This document shows positions 27,899-35,732 of a DNA stretch of 64,000 nucleotides, piece by piece; positions within the stretch are counted from its first letter, which is position 1, and each line of letters begins with the position of its first letter. This DNA is from Variovorax sp. PAMC26660 (GTDB lineage Bacteria > Pseudomonadota > Gammaproteobacteria > Burkholderiales > Burkholderiaceae_C). The DNA is taken from positions 1,612,001 through 1,676,000 of the forward strand of contig NZ_CP060295.1 of the NCBI RefSeq assembly GCF_014302995.1, in the 5' to 3' direction. A program made the translations under genes and the position numbers. The notes beneath the pieces were generated by a model that made no database searches, was not told where the DNA came from, and saw only the letters and a list, made by a program, of their open reading frames with translations.

Positions 27899-28399
27899 AT
27901 GGCCACTGCCAAGAAAGCCGCCGCCAAGAAGACCACTGCCAGCAGCAGTGGCAGCAGCAAGGCGGCTGCCCCCAGCGCCGCCGACATGCTCAACCCGCTG
28001 AAAAATCTCAAGGGCATGACCGACCGCCTGCAGGAACTCAACCTGACCGGCGGCGCGGGCAAGCTGCTCGAAAGCGGCCGCAAGGACCTGCAGGCGCTGA
28101 TGCAGGCCAACGAAAAGTCCTACCAGGGCCTGCAGACCGTGGTGCAGCGGCAGACCGAGATGATCAAGAGCGCCATCGGCGAATGGCAGACTGCAGCCAA
28201 GGAAATGCCCGGCAAGGACGCCAAGGCCAACCTCGCCAAGCTCGACGAACTGGGTCGCCAGTCGTTCCAGCGCGCCATCGACGACATCAAGGAGCTGGCC
28301 AACCTCGCCGCCAAGTCGCAGGCCGATGCCTTCGACGTGGTGCGCCAGCGCATCCAGTCCAACGTGGACGAAGTGACCAAGCTGCTGCAGCGCAAGTAA
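27899..28399 (+). CDS. Phasin family protein
   Basis: 166 residues, ATG 27899 with AGGAG about 9 bases upstream. A lysine/alanine N-terminus (MATAKKAAAKKTTASS, PhaF/PhaM-like) is followed by amphipathic helices. The phasin-type core spans about 45-165, with QALMQANEKSYQGLQTVVQR, SIGEW-like AIGEWQTAAKEM and AFDVVRQRIQSNVDEVTKLL. Phasins coat polyhydroxyalkanoate granules. The basic N-terminus may contact DNA or the polymer synthase. It opens an operon ending in a PHA synthase. Confidence 0.88.
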   Translation: MATAKKAAAKKTTASSSGSSKAAAPSAADMLNPLKNLKGMTDRLQELNLTGGAGKLLESGRKDLQALMQANEKSYQGLQTVVQRQTEMIKSAIGEWQTAAKEMPGKDAKANLAKLDELGRQSFQRAIDDIKELANLAAKSQADAFDVVRQRIQSNVDEVTKLLQRK

Positions 28400-28419
28400 G
28401 CAAGCAAGCCGGCAGCCCC

Positions 28420-29340
28420 ATGACCGCCGTTCCGCAGAACACCGAACATCGCACGCGCGCCAATGGCATCGAACTCGCATGGGACAGCTTCGGCGACCCC
28501 GGCGCGCCGCCGCTGCTCCTGATCATGGGCCTCGGCGCCCAGATGGTGGCGTGGGACGACGCGTTCTGCGCCCGCCTCGCGCAAGCGGGCGGGCACCGGG
28601 TGATCCGCTTCGACAACCGCGACACCGGCCACTCGACGCATCTGTCGCATCTCGGCGTGCCCGACATCCAGGCGCTGATGCTGCAGGCCATGGCGGGCAA
28701 GGCGCTGCAGGCGCCCTACACGCTGCACGACATGGCCAACGACTGCATCGGCCTGCTCGACGCACTGAAGATCGAGCGCGCGCACATCGTCGGCGCCTCG
28801 ATGGGCGGTGCCATCGGGCAGGAGCTGGCAATCCGCCATCCGCAGCGGATGCATTCGTTCACCAGCATCATGTCGACCACCGGCAACCCCGGCCTGCCGC
28901 CGCCCACGCCCGAAGCGATGGCGGTGCTGTTCTCGCCCTCGCCCACCACCTTCGAGGCCTACCTGCCGCACTACGCCAAGGTGTGGCGCGTGCTGCGCGG
29001 CCCCGACGCCTTTCCGCTCGATGAAGCACGCGATGCCGAGCGCGCGCAGCTCACCTTCCTGCGCGGGCTCAACCCCGGCGGCGTGGCGCGCCAGCTCGCG
29101 GCCATCTTCGCGTCGGGCAACCGCAAGCCCGCGCTGCGCGACGTGCGCGTGCCCACGCTGGTGATCCACGGCGATGTCGATCCGCTCGTGCCGGTGGAAT
29201 GCGGCGTCGATGTGGCCGATGCCATTCCCGGCGCGCGGCTGCTGCGCATCCCGCGCATGGGCCACGCGCTGCCGATTCCGATGTGGCCGCAGATCGTCGA
29301 CGCCATCGCCACGCACACGGCGCAACGTCGCGATCACTGA
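28420..29340 (+). CDS. Alpha/beta hydrolase
   Basis: 306 residues. The fold is shown by LLLIMGLGAQMVAWDDAF (oxyanion region), FDNRDTGHS, the nucleophile elbow VGASMGGAIGQELA (Ser about 128), the acid in VIHGDVDPLVP and the histidine in RMGHALP. It belongs to the group near haloalkane/proline esterases and carries no lid signature that fixes a substrate. It lies between the phasin and PhaE-like genes. A granule-associated esterase or PHA oligomer hydrolase is plausible but unproven. Confidence 0.85.
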   Translation: MTAVPQNTEHRTRANGIELAWDSFGDPGAPPLLLIMGLGAQMVAWDDAFCARLAQAGGHRVIRFDNRDTGHSTHLSHLGVPDIQALMLQAMAGKALQAPYTLHDMANDCIGLLDALKIERAHIVGASMGGAIGQELAIRHPQRMHSFTSIMSTTGNPGLPPPTPEAMAVLFSPSPTTFEAYLPHYAKVWRVLRGPDAFPLDEARDAERAQLTFLRGLNPGGVARQLAAIFASGNRKPALRDVRVPTLVIHGDVDPLVPVECGVDVADAIPGARLLRIPRMGHALPIPMWPQIVDAIATHTAQRRDH

Positions 29341-29357
29341 CGACGGAGCTTCCTTCC

Positions 29358-29792
29358 ATGACCCAGTTCTCGTCCCTCGACCCGATGGCCATGTGGCGCG
29401 AGCTGATGGCCCAGTGGGAGAAAGGCACCAACGCGTTCGCCAACGAGACCATGTCCTCGGACCCGTTCCGCCAGGGCATGCATGGCGGCATGAACGCCTC
29501 GCTGACGGCGCAGAAGGCGCTGGGCGAATTGATGGCGCGCTACCTCACACTGCTGAACCTGCCGACGCGCGCCGACATCCAGGCGCTGGGCGAGCAGTTG
29601 CAGCGCATCGACGATCACTTGGCGAACATCAGCCGCGCGATGGAAGGCGGCCGCAGCCCGGCAACCCGTGCAACGGCCGCGGCGCCCGTCAAGCCGCGCC
29701 GGACGAAGCAGCCGCCAGGCGCACCACCCGCAGCGGCATCGAAAACGCCCGCAGCCCCGCCCAAGCGCCCCGCCGGAAAGCGCGCACGATGA
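29358..29792 (+). CDS. Short PhaE-like protein, PHA synthase partner candidate
   Basis: 144 residues. The helical core (about 5-95) begins with DPMAMWRELMAQWEKG and ends with LLNLPTRADIQALGEQLQRI, which matches the conserved C-terminal PTR block of PhaE subunits. The tail (about 96-144) is rich in Ala, Pro, Lys and Arg. Classical PhaE is about 350 residues, so this is a short form. The stop overlaps the start of PhaC (ATGA at 29789-29792), as expected for a synthase pair. Confidence 0.75.
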   Translation: MTQFSSLDPMAMWRELMAQWEKGTNAFANETMSSDPFRQGMHGGMNASLTAQKALGELMARYLTLLNLPTRADIQALGEQLQRIDDHLANISRAMEGGRSPATRATAAAPVKPRRTKQPPGAPPAAASKTPAAPPKRPAGKRAR

Positions 29793-30859
29793 GCCCTCCC
29801 GCCGATCTCGCCCTGCCCGACATCGGCGCCGAAATAGAGCGTGCGATCCAGCGCAATATCAAGGGCCTCGACTTCCTCACCTCCGCCGCGCCGGCCGTCG
29901 GCCTGACGCCGAAGGATGAAATCCATCGCCGCGGCACCCTGAGCCTGTACCACTACCGCCCGCTGGTCGACGAGATCTACCGCGTGCCGGTGCTGATGGT
30001 GATGGCCACCACCAACCGCGCCTACATCTTCGACCTCGCGCCGGGCCAGAGCATGGTCGAGTATTTGCTGCACAAGGGCTACGACGTCTACGTGATGGAC
30101 TGGAACGCGCCGCGCGCCGACGAGAAGCGCCTGCGCATCGAGGACTACGTGCTCGACTTCATTCCCGATTCCATCCGCCGCGTGCAGGAAGACTCGGGCG
30201 AAGAAGACGTGACCATTGCCGGCTACTGCATGGGTGGCGTGCTGTCCACGATGTACGCGGCGCTGCACCCCGGCGGGCCGATGAAGAACCTCGCGCTCTT
30301 CACCACACCCATCGACTTCAGCCGCATGAAGCTCTTCCATGCGTGGTCGGACCGCCGTTATTTCGACGTTGACCGCCTCATCGACACCGTGGGCAACGTG
30401 CCGCCCGAGATGCTGTTCGCCTCCTTCGACATGCTGCGCCCGGCCGGTCGCAGCGCCGGCGTGGTGCAGCTCTGGGACAACATGGCCAACGACGAGTTCG
30501 TGAAGTCCTATCGCATGTTCGACCGCTGGGGTGCCGAGATGCTGCCGCTGGCCGGCGAGTACTTCCGCCAGACCGTGAAAGAGCTGATGTGGGACAACAA
30601 GCTCTTCAAGAACGAGCTGGTATTGGGCGGCCGCAAGGTGCTGCTGAAGAACATCAAGGTGCCGGTGCTGCATGCGCTCGCGCAGCACGACCACATCGTG
30701 CCGTACGAAGCCGGCCAGCCGCTGATCGCCAACATCGGCTCGGCCGACAAGGAAGAGATCGTGCTCAAGGGCGGCCACGTCAGCCTGGCCGCAGGCGCCA
30801 ACGCGGTGCGCAGGCTGTGGCCCAAACTCGACGAATGGCTTGGAGTGCGATCGACATGA
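29789..30859 (+). CDS. phaC: Class III-type polyhydroxyalkanoate synthase PhaC
   Basis: 356 residues, the length of class III PhaC and much shorter than class I (about 590). It polymerises (R)-hydroxyacyl-CoA. The active-site elbow is AGYCMGG with Cys at about 147; the Asp is in LAQHDHIVP and the His in LKGGHVSLAAG. Other family blocks are YVMDWNAPRADEKRL, FTTPIDFSRMKLF and VQLWDNMANDEFVKSYRMFD. The upstream gene encodes a short PhaE-like protein, consistent with the class III pair. Overlap with the next gene (ATGA) suggests co-translation. Confidence 0.92.
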   Translation: MSPPADLALPDIGAEIERAIQRNIKGLDFLTSAAPAVGLTPKDEIHRRGTLSLYHYRPLVDEIYRVPVLMVMATTNRAYIFDLAPGQSMVEYLLHKGYDVYVMDWNAPRADEKRLRIEDYVLDFIPDSIRRVQEDSGEEDVTIAGYCMGGVLSTMYAALHPGGPMKNLALFTTPIDFSRMKLFHAWSDRRYFDVDRLIDTVGNVPPEMLFASFDMLRPAGRSAGVVQLWDNMANDEFVKSYRMFDRWGAEMLPLAGEYFRQTVKELMWDNKLFKNELVLGGRKVLLKNIKVPVLHALAQHDHIVPYEAGQPLIANIGSADKEEIVLKGGHVSLAAGANAVRRLWPKLDEWLGVRST

Positions 30860-31464
30860 CCATCACCACCGTTTCCGATTCTTTTTCGCGGACCTATCCG
30901 CGCACCGTGACGAGCAGCGAAGGCAACATCGTCCTGCGCCTGATGACCGCGTTCGACGCGGCCGCCGTGCTGGCCTTCGCACAGGCCCTGCCCGCACACG
31001 ACCTGCTCTTCCTGCCGCGCGACATCACGCAGCCCAAGGTGATGGGTGCGTGGATTCGCGCCATCGAGCGCGGCGACATCGACAGTGTGCTGGCCGTGCG
31101 CGGCGACACGGTGCTCGGCTGCGCGGCGGTGATCCGCGATCCGCACTCGTGGTCCAGCCACGTGGCCGAGCTGCGCGTGCTGGCCGCGCCCGAGCAGCGC
31201 GGCAGCGGCCTGGGCCACCGGCTCGCGCGGGAAGCCTGCGCGCTCGCCATCGAGCGCGGTGCGGAAAAACTCGTCGCGCGCATGACCGTCGACCAGCGCG
31301 GCGCCATCGCCGTCTTCCAGGCCCTGGGCTTTCGCCCCGAGGCGTTGCTGGGCAAGCACGTGAAGGACTGGCAGGGCCTGACGCACGACCTCGTGGTGCT
31401 GAGCCACGACGTGGCCCGGTTCGAGGCGCAGATGCGGGCTTATGGGATGACGGAGGCGTTTTAG
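30856..31464 (+). CDS. GNAT family N-acetyltransferase
   Basis: 202 residues. The acetyl-CoA-binding motif A is visible as LRVLAAPEQRGSGLGHRLA (about 113-131), followed by VARMTVDQRGAIAVFQALGF, the usual motif B region. The substrate is unknown. It is coupled to phaC by an ATGA overlap, which is unexpected for an acetyltransferase and may hint at a regulatory link with acetyl-CoA-rich storage metabolism (inference). Confidence 0.85.
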   Translation: MTITTVSDSFSRTYPRTVTSSEGNIVLRLMTAFDAAAVLAFAQALPAHDLLFLPRDITQPKVMGAWIRAIERGDIDSVLAVRGDTVLGCAAVIRDPHSWSSHVAELRVLAAPEQRGSGLGHRLAREACALAIERGAEKLVARMTVDQRGAIAVFQALGFRPEALLGKHVKDWQGLTHDLVVLSHDVARFEAQMRAYGMTEAF

Positions 31465-31522
31465 GCCCCCGAAGCGGGCCGGTTCCGGGCGCCCTTCTAA
31501 AATCGCGGCATTCCCCCGCAGA

Positions 31523-33160
31523 TTGCCCACCTTGTCTTTTGTTGCCGAAACCCGCCGCCGTCGCACCTTTGCGATCATTTCCCACCCTGACGCCGGCAAG
31601 ACCACGCTGACCGAAAAGCTGCTGCTTTTCTCCGGCGCGATCCAGATCGCCGGCTCGGTGAAGGCGCGCAAGGCCACGCGCCACGCCACGTCCGACTGGA
31701 TGGAAATCGAAAAGCAGCGCGGCATCTCGGTGGCGTCGTCGGTCATGCAGATGCTGTACCGCGACCATGTGATCAACCTGCTCGACACGCCCGGCCACAA
31801 GGACTTCTCGGAAGACACCTACCGCGTGCTCACGGCCGTCGACTCGGCGCTGATGGTGATCGACGCGGCCAACGGCGTGGAAGCGCAGACGCGCCGGCTG
31901 ATCGAGGTCTGCCGCCAGCGCGACACGCCCATCATCACCTTCGTCAACAAGATGGACCGGGAAGTGCGCGAGCCGCTGGACATCCTGGACGAAGTGGAAC
32001 GCGAACTGGGCATGCCCTGCGTGCCCATGACCTGGCCCGTGGGCCAGGGCAAGACTTTCCGCGGGATCATGAACCTGCGCACGCACACGATGACGGTGTT
32101 CGAGTCGGGCAGCGAACGACTGCCGCATGACTTCGAGACCATCGCACTCACCGAGCGCGAAACGCTCACCAAGCGCTTCGGCGCCGATTTCGAATCCGCC
32201 ATGGACAGCATGGAGCTGGCCACCGGTGCATCGCCCACCTGGGACCGCGAGGCCTTCCTGGCCGGCAAGCAGACGCCGGTGTTCTTCGGCTCGGGTGTGA
32301 ACAACTTCGGCGTGATGGAAGTGCTGGACGCGCTGGTCGACCTGGCACCGCAACCGCAGTCGCGCACCAGCACCACGATGGTCAACCGCCAGCCGGTGGT
32401 GAAGGAAATCCAGCCCGAGGACAAGGACTTCGCGGGCGTGGTCTTCAAGGTGCAGGCCAACATGGACGCCAACCACCGCGACCGCATCGCCTTCGTGCGC
32501 ATGGCCTCGGGCAAGTACACGCCGGGCATGAAGCTGAAGGTGCAGCGCACCTCGAAAGAGCTGCGCCCCACCAGCGTCGTGACCTTCATGAGCCAGCGCC
32601 GCGAGGCGGTCGAAGAAGCCTATGCGGGCGACATCGTGGGCTTTACCACCCATGGCGGCGTGCAGTTGGGCGACACCATCACCGACGGCGCGAGCCTGCA
32701 GTTCACCGGCCTGCCCTTCTTCGCGCCCGAGCTGTTCATGACGGTGATCTTGAAGAACCCGCTGCGCACCAAGCAGCTTCAGCAGGGCCTGGCCCAGCTC
32801 GGTGAAGAAGGCGCAATCCAGGTGTTCCGCCCCGAAGTCGGCGGCCCGATGCTGCTGGGCGCCGTCGGCCAGCTGCAGTTCGAAGTGGTGCAGCACCGCC
32901 TGAAGGCCGAGTACGACGCCGACGTGCGGCTCGAAGGCTGCCAGTACACCGGCGCGCGCTGGATCACGGCCGATACCCCGGCCGAGCTGCGCGAGTTCGT
33001 CAACGCCTATCCGGTGCGCATGGCCAAGGACGCGGCCGATACGCTGGCCTTCCTGTGCACCTCGCCGTACGACGTGCGGCTGGCGCAGGAACGCTTTCCG
33101 AAGATCCATTTCCATCCGCTGCGCGAGCATGCGGGGTTGGCGCTGCAGAGCGCCGGCTGA
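31523..33160 (+). CDS. prfC: Peptide chain release factor 3
   Basis: 545 residues from TTG 31523; a TTG at 31532 (giving MSFVAETRRRRTFA) is equally likely, as neither has a strong ribosome site. RF3 is the GTPase that removes RF1/RF2 from ribosomes after release. The G motifs are ISHPDAGKTTLTEKL (G1), DTPGHKDFSEDTYRVL (G3) and FVNKMDREVREPLDI (G4). Domains II and III follow, with RPEVGGPMLLGAVGQLQFEV typical of RF3. A -10-like TAAAAT at 31498-31503 lies just upstream. Confidence 0.95.
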   Translation: MPTLSFVAETRRRRTFAIISHPDAGKTTLTEKLLLFSGAIQIAGSVKARKATRHATSDWMEIEKQRGISVASSVMQMLYRDHVINLLDTPGHKDFSEDTYRVLTAVDSALMVIDAANGVEAQTRRLIEVCRQRDTPIITFVNKMDREVREPLDILDEVERELGMPCVPMTWPVGQGKTFRGIMNLRTHTMTVFESGSERLPHDFETIALTERETLTKRFGADFESAMDSMELATGASPTWDREAFLAGKQTPVFFGSGVNNFGVMEVLDALVDLAPQPQSRTSTTMVNRQPVVKEIQPEDKDFAGVVFKVQANMDANHRDRIAFVRMASGKYTPGMKLKVQRTSKELRPTSVVTFMSQRREAVEEAYAGDIVGFTTHGGVQLGDTITDGASLQFTGLPFFAPELFMTVILKNPLRTKQLQQGLAQLGEEGAIQVFRPEVGGPMLLGAVGQLQFEVVQHRLKAEYDADVRLEGCQYTGARWITADTPAELREFVNAYPVRMAKDAADTLAFLCTSPYDVRLAQERFPKIHFHPLREHAGLALQSAG

Positions 33161-33162
33161 GC

Positions 33163-33672
33163 ATGTCGTGCCTGCGTGCCGCGCTGATCGCGGCGAGCCT
33201 GTTGCTGCTGCCATCTGCATGGGCACAGTCGCCCTCGAACAACGCCCGGGGGTCGTCCAGGATGGCTTCCATCACGCCCGCGCAGATCGCATCCATCGAG
33301 GCGAACGCGAAGTCTGTTCAAGATCGGCTTGGCGCGATCTCCGGCGTGGACTTCAATTTCACGCCAGAGTCCGTGAAATGGCTCGACGGATACATAGAGA
33401 GAACGCGATCCAAGATCCCTGATGCTTCGGGGATTTCACAGGTCCTGGGCTCCTACCTGGGCGAGGCCATGCGGCGCAAGTACGACTGCACCTGGGTCGG
33501 GAACGAAGGTCAAGTCGCCTTGCAGTGCGAGCCCGAATTCGTCGTCTTTCCATTCAACAAGGTGGCCAAGCAATTTGCCAACGGCGGCGAGGATTCCATC
33601 TTCTCGTTCTATGAAACCGCCGGGATTCTTCTTGCCGAGCATCGCGCCAAGAAAGCGGTGCCGAAGAAGTAA
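33163..33672 (+). CDS. Small secreted protein of unknown function
   Basis: 169 residues, ATG 2 bases after the prfC stop. A signal peptide ends near SAWAQS. The mature part has an acidic-helical character (IASIEANAKSVQDRLGA), then FTPESVKWLDGYIERTRSK and a block with two cysteines, DCTWVGNEGQVALQCEPEF, that could form a disulfide. GC content and codon use appear lower than in its neighbours, which is a mild sign of recent gain. Some similarity in layout to DUF3806-type proteins is possible but not certain. Confidence 0.75.
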   Translation: MSCLRAALIAASLLLLPSAWAQSPSNNARGSSRMASITPAQIASIEANAKSVQDRLGAISGVDFNFTPESVKWLDGYIERTRSKIPDASGISQVLGSYLGEAMRRKYDCTWVGNEGQVALQCEPEFVVFPFNKVAKQFANGGEDSIFSFYETAGILLAEHRAKKAVPKK

Positions 33673-33696
33673 GTGACGTTCGCGCGCTGCGCCGGG

Positions 33697-34500
33697 TCAA
33701 CTCCCGGTTGAGGCGTAGCGCCGCAGCCCCAGCCGCCACACGCCGAAGGCGGCGGCCAGAAACACGAAGCCCGCGAGCGGGGACACCATGCCCATCCAAT
33801 CCGGTGCCCCCAGCGGATCGGGCTTGCCGAGGATGGTCAGCGCCGGGTAATAGGCCACGCAGGCCAACGGCACAACGAAGGTCAGCACACGGCGGAACCA
33901 GTTCGCGTACAGCGCCAGCGGGTACTGCGCCGCCTGCACGCCGCCGTAGGTGAGCACGTTGGCAATCTCCAGGCTCTCGACGGTCCAGAACGCCAGCGTG
34001 CCCTGCAGCACCAGGATGCCGAGGAACAGCGCGATGCCGCCGGCCAGCGCGAACAGCGCCACGGCCACCGTGGCCGGCGTCCATGCAATGCCCGCCTGGT
34101 ACGTGGCGAACACCATCACCCCGATGCCCTGCAACAGCCGGCCCATGCGGCTGATGCGGAAGTCATGCCCCATCAGTTGCAGCGCGAGCGGGCGCGGGCG
34201 CAGCAGCAGGCGATCGAACGCGCCGGTGCGCAGGAACTCGGTGCCGAGCACATCGAAGCCGCGCCCCAGCGCATCGGCGATGGCGAACATGCAGTTCACC
34301 AGACCGTAGAACAGCGCCACCTCGCCGATGTGCCAGCCCTGCACGTCGCCAAAGCGGTGGAACAGCGCCCAGACGGCGACCACCTCGATGCCACTGCCCA
34401 GGAACTGGCCCAGGGTCAGCAGCAGCGCCGAGGCGGGATAGCGCGCCTGGCCGCCGACTGACGCCTGCACGAGACGGAAGAAGAGAGGGAGCGAGCCCAT
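33697..34500 (-). CDS. ABC-2 type transporter permease, second subunit
   Basis: 267 residues from ATG 34500 (MGSLPLFFRLVQASVGGQ); longer frames enter the repeat and are rejected. Six membrane segments are visible. The region LLRPRPLALQLMGHDFRISR is typical of the ABC-2 (DUF990-like) permeases found in ATPase-permease-permease operons. It is the third gene of the exporter operon (ATPase at 36724, permease at 35732, then this gene) but is set apart from the second by 374 bases that hold a double-hairpin repeat. Confidence 0.85.
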   Translation of the reverse strand: MGSLPLFFRLVQASVGGQARYPASALLLTLGQFLGSGIEVVAVWALFHRFGDVQGWHIGEVALFYGLVNCMFAIADALGRGFDVLGTEFLRTGAFDRLLLRPRPLALQLMGHDFRISRMGRLLQGIGVMVFATYQAGIAWTPATVAVALFALAGGIALFLGILVLQGTLAFWTVESLEIANVLTYGGVQAAQYPLALYANWFRRVLTFVVPLACVAYYPALTILGKPDPLGAPDWMGMVSPLAGFVFLAAAFGVWRLGLRRYASTGS

Positions 34501-34569
34501 TTCAGTTGCCCTTCCTCGTTTTGTGATGCGGTTCTTTTGTGTTCGGGCGTGTTCGTTCAGGGGAGTTCG

Positions 34570-34836
34570 TTCGGGGCGCGTGCGAATGACACCGGGTACT
34601 CCCCTCCGCGAATGTCCCCCGCTTCGCTCCTCCTTTATTTCGCTGCGGGGAGCACCCGGTGTCATTCGCACAGGGACGCGCTGCTGGTGTGCAGCCGATC
34701 AACGACCGCTCTGTCCAACGCTCACGTCGATACGGGGCTCTTTTTCGCGAAATAAAGGAGGAGCGAAGCGGGGAACATTCGCGAAAAAGAGCACCGTGTC
34801 GGCGTGAGCGACGCCCTGAACAACCGCGCCCCAAAC
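34570..34836 (-). repeat. Double-hairpin dispersed repeat, copy B (in ABC exporter operon)
   Basis: This is the reverse complement of the element at 6741-7016 and occupies most of the 34501-34874 gap; the flanks hold nothing else recognisable. Stem-loops: arms 34580-34604 with 34647-34671 (25 bases, 1 mismatch) and arms 34719-34751 with 34778-34810 (33 bases, about 3 mismatches). The second stem has the perfect inner part CTCTTTTTCGCGAA with its complement, where copy A has GGTGTGCTCTGC with its complement. The linker GCTGCTGGTGTGCAGCCGAT at 34679-34698 is shared. Confidence 0.9.
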
Positions 34837-34874
34837 GAACAGCGCGAAGAACAGAAAGGCAGGAAATTTCCATC

Positions 34875-35732
34875 CTAGCCACCCTGAATCTGAAGACTGC
34901 GCATCGTGCGCCCCATCGCGAACCGGCCCAACGTGACCAGCACCGCGATCCAGAAGCACTGCAGGCCCAAGCCGGCCAGCGCATGCCAGCCGCTCAGTTG
35001 CCCGAAGTACAACCGCGCCGGAATGTCCATCAGGCCAGCCAATGGCTGAATCAGCAGTGCGGTCTGCCAGGCATCCGGCATCAGCGCGAGCGGCAGCAGG
35101 TTGCCCGAGAGCACGATGACCACAGGTGTCGCCACCGCGTTGATGCCGCGCTCGTTCAGCGCCGCCGTGGCTGCCACGTTGAGCAGCATCACCATCGACG
35201 CCGAAAGCAGCAGTGCGAGCAACGCCGACAACAGGAACGCGACGGCCGCCGTCACGCTCGCGGGCAATTGCCAGGCCCAGTCGCCCAAGCCCGTCAGCGG
35301 CAGAGCGACCGCGGCGAAAGCGGCCATGAGCGCCACGCGCGGCAGCAGACGCGCTGCGATCCAGCCGGCGCTGCGCGCGAACCAGAGCGCGTAAGCGTCC
35401 ACCGGACGCAGCCGGTCGTAGGCGACCGCGCCGGTGCGCACGGCCTGCCCCACCTCCGGGTCGCCCAGCCAGGGCATCAGCACGAGCATGCCCTGCGCGA
35501 GCCAGGTGTAGGTAATGGCTTGTGCGAGCGACATCGACGAACTCGCGCCCGCAATGGCCGTCCCGCCGTAGAACGCGGCGAACACCATCACCTTGATGCC
35601 GCCCCACCAGCACTGCGTTGCAAAGCCCGCGAGCGCGGCCGTTCGGTACTGCAGCATCTGCAGGAAGCGCGAAGCAAAGGCCGCGACGTAAGGGCGCACC
35701 GTGTCTCGCAGGCCGTGCGTGCGCGTGCTCAT
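34875..35732 (-). CDS. ABC-2 type transporter permease, first subunit
   Basis: 285 residues with six membrane segments. Blocks such as YRTAALAGFATQCWWGGIKV (about 29-48) and QAVRTGAVAYDRLRPVDAYA are typical of ABC-2 permeases of this operon type. Its ATG overlaps the ATPase stop (35729-35732). It should form a heterodimer with the 33697-34500 product. Substrate unknown; polysaccharide, lipid or drug export are all possible. Confidence 0.88.
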   Translation of the reverse strand: MSTRTHGLRDTVRPYVAAFASRFLQMLQYRTAALAGFATQCWWGGIKVMVFAAFYGGTAIAGASSSMSLAQAITYTWLAQGMLVLMPWLGDPEVGQAVRTGAVAYDRLRPVDAYALWFARSAGWIAARLLPRVALMAAFAAVALPLTGLGDWAWQLPASVTAAVAFLLSALLALLLSASMVMLLNVAATAALNERGINAVATPVVIVLSGNLLPLALMPDAWQTALLIQPLAGLMDIPARLYFGQLSGWHALAGLGLQCFWIAVLVTLGRFAMGRTMRSLQIQGG

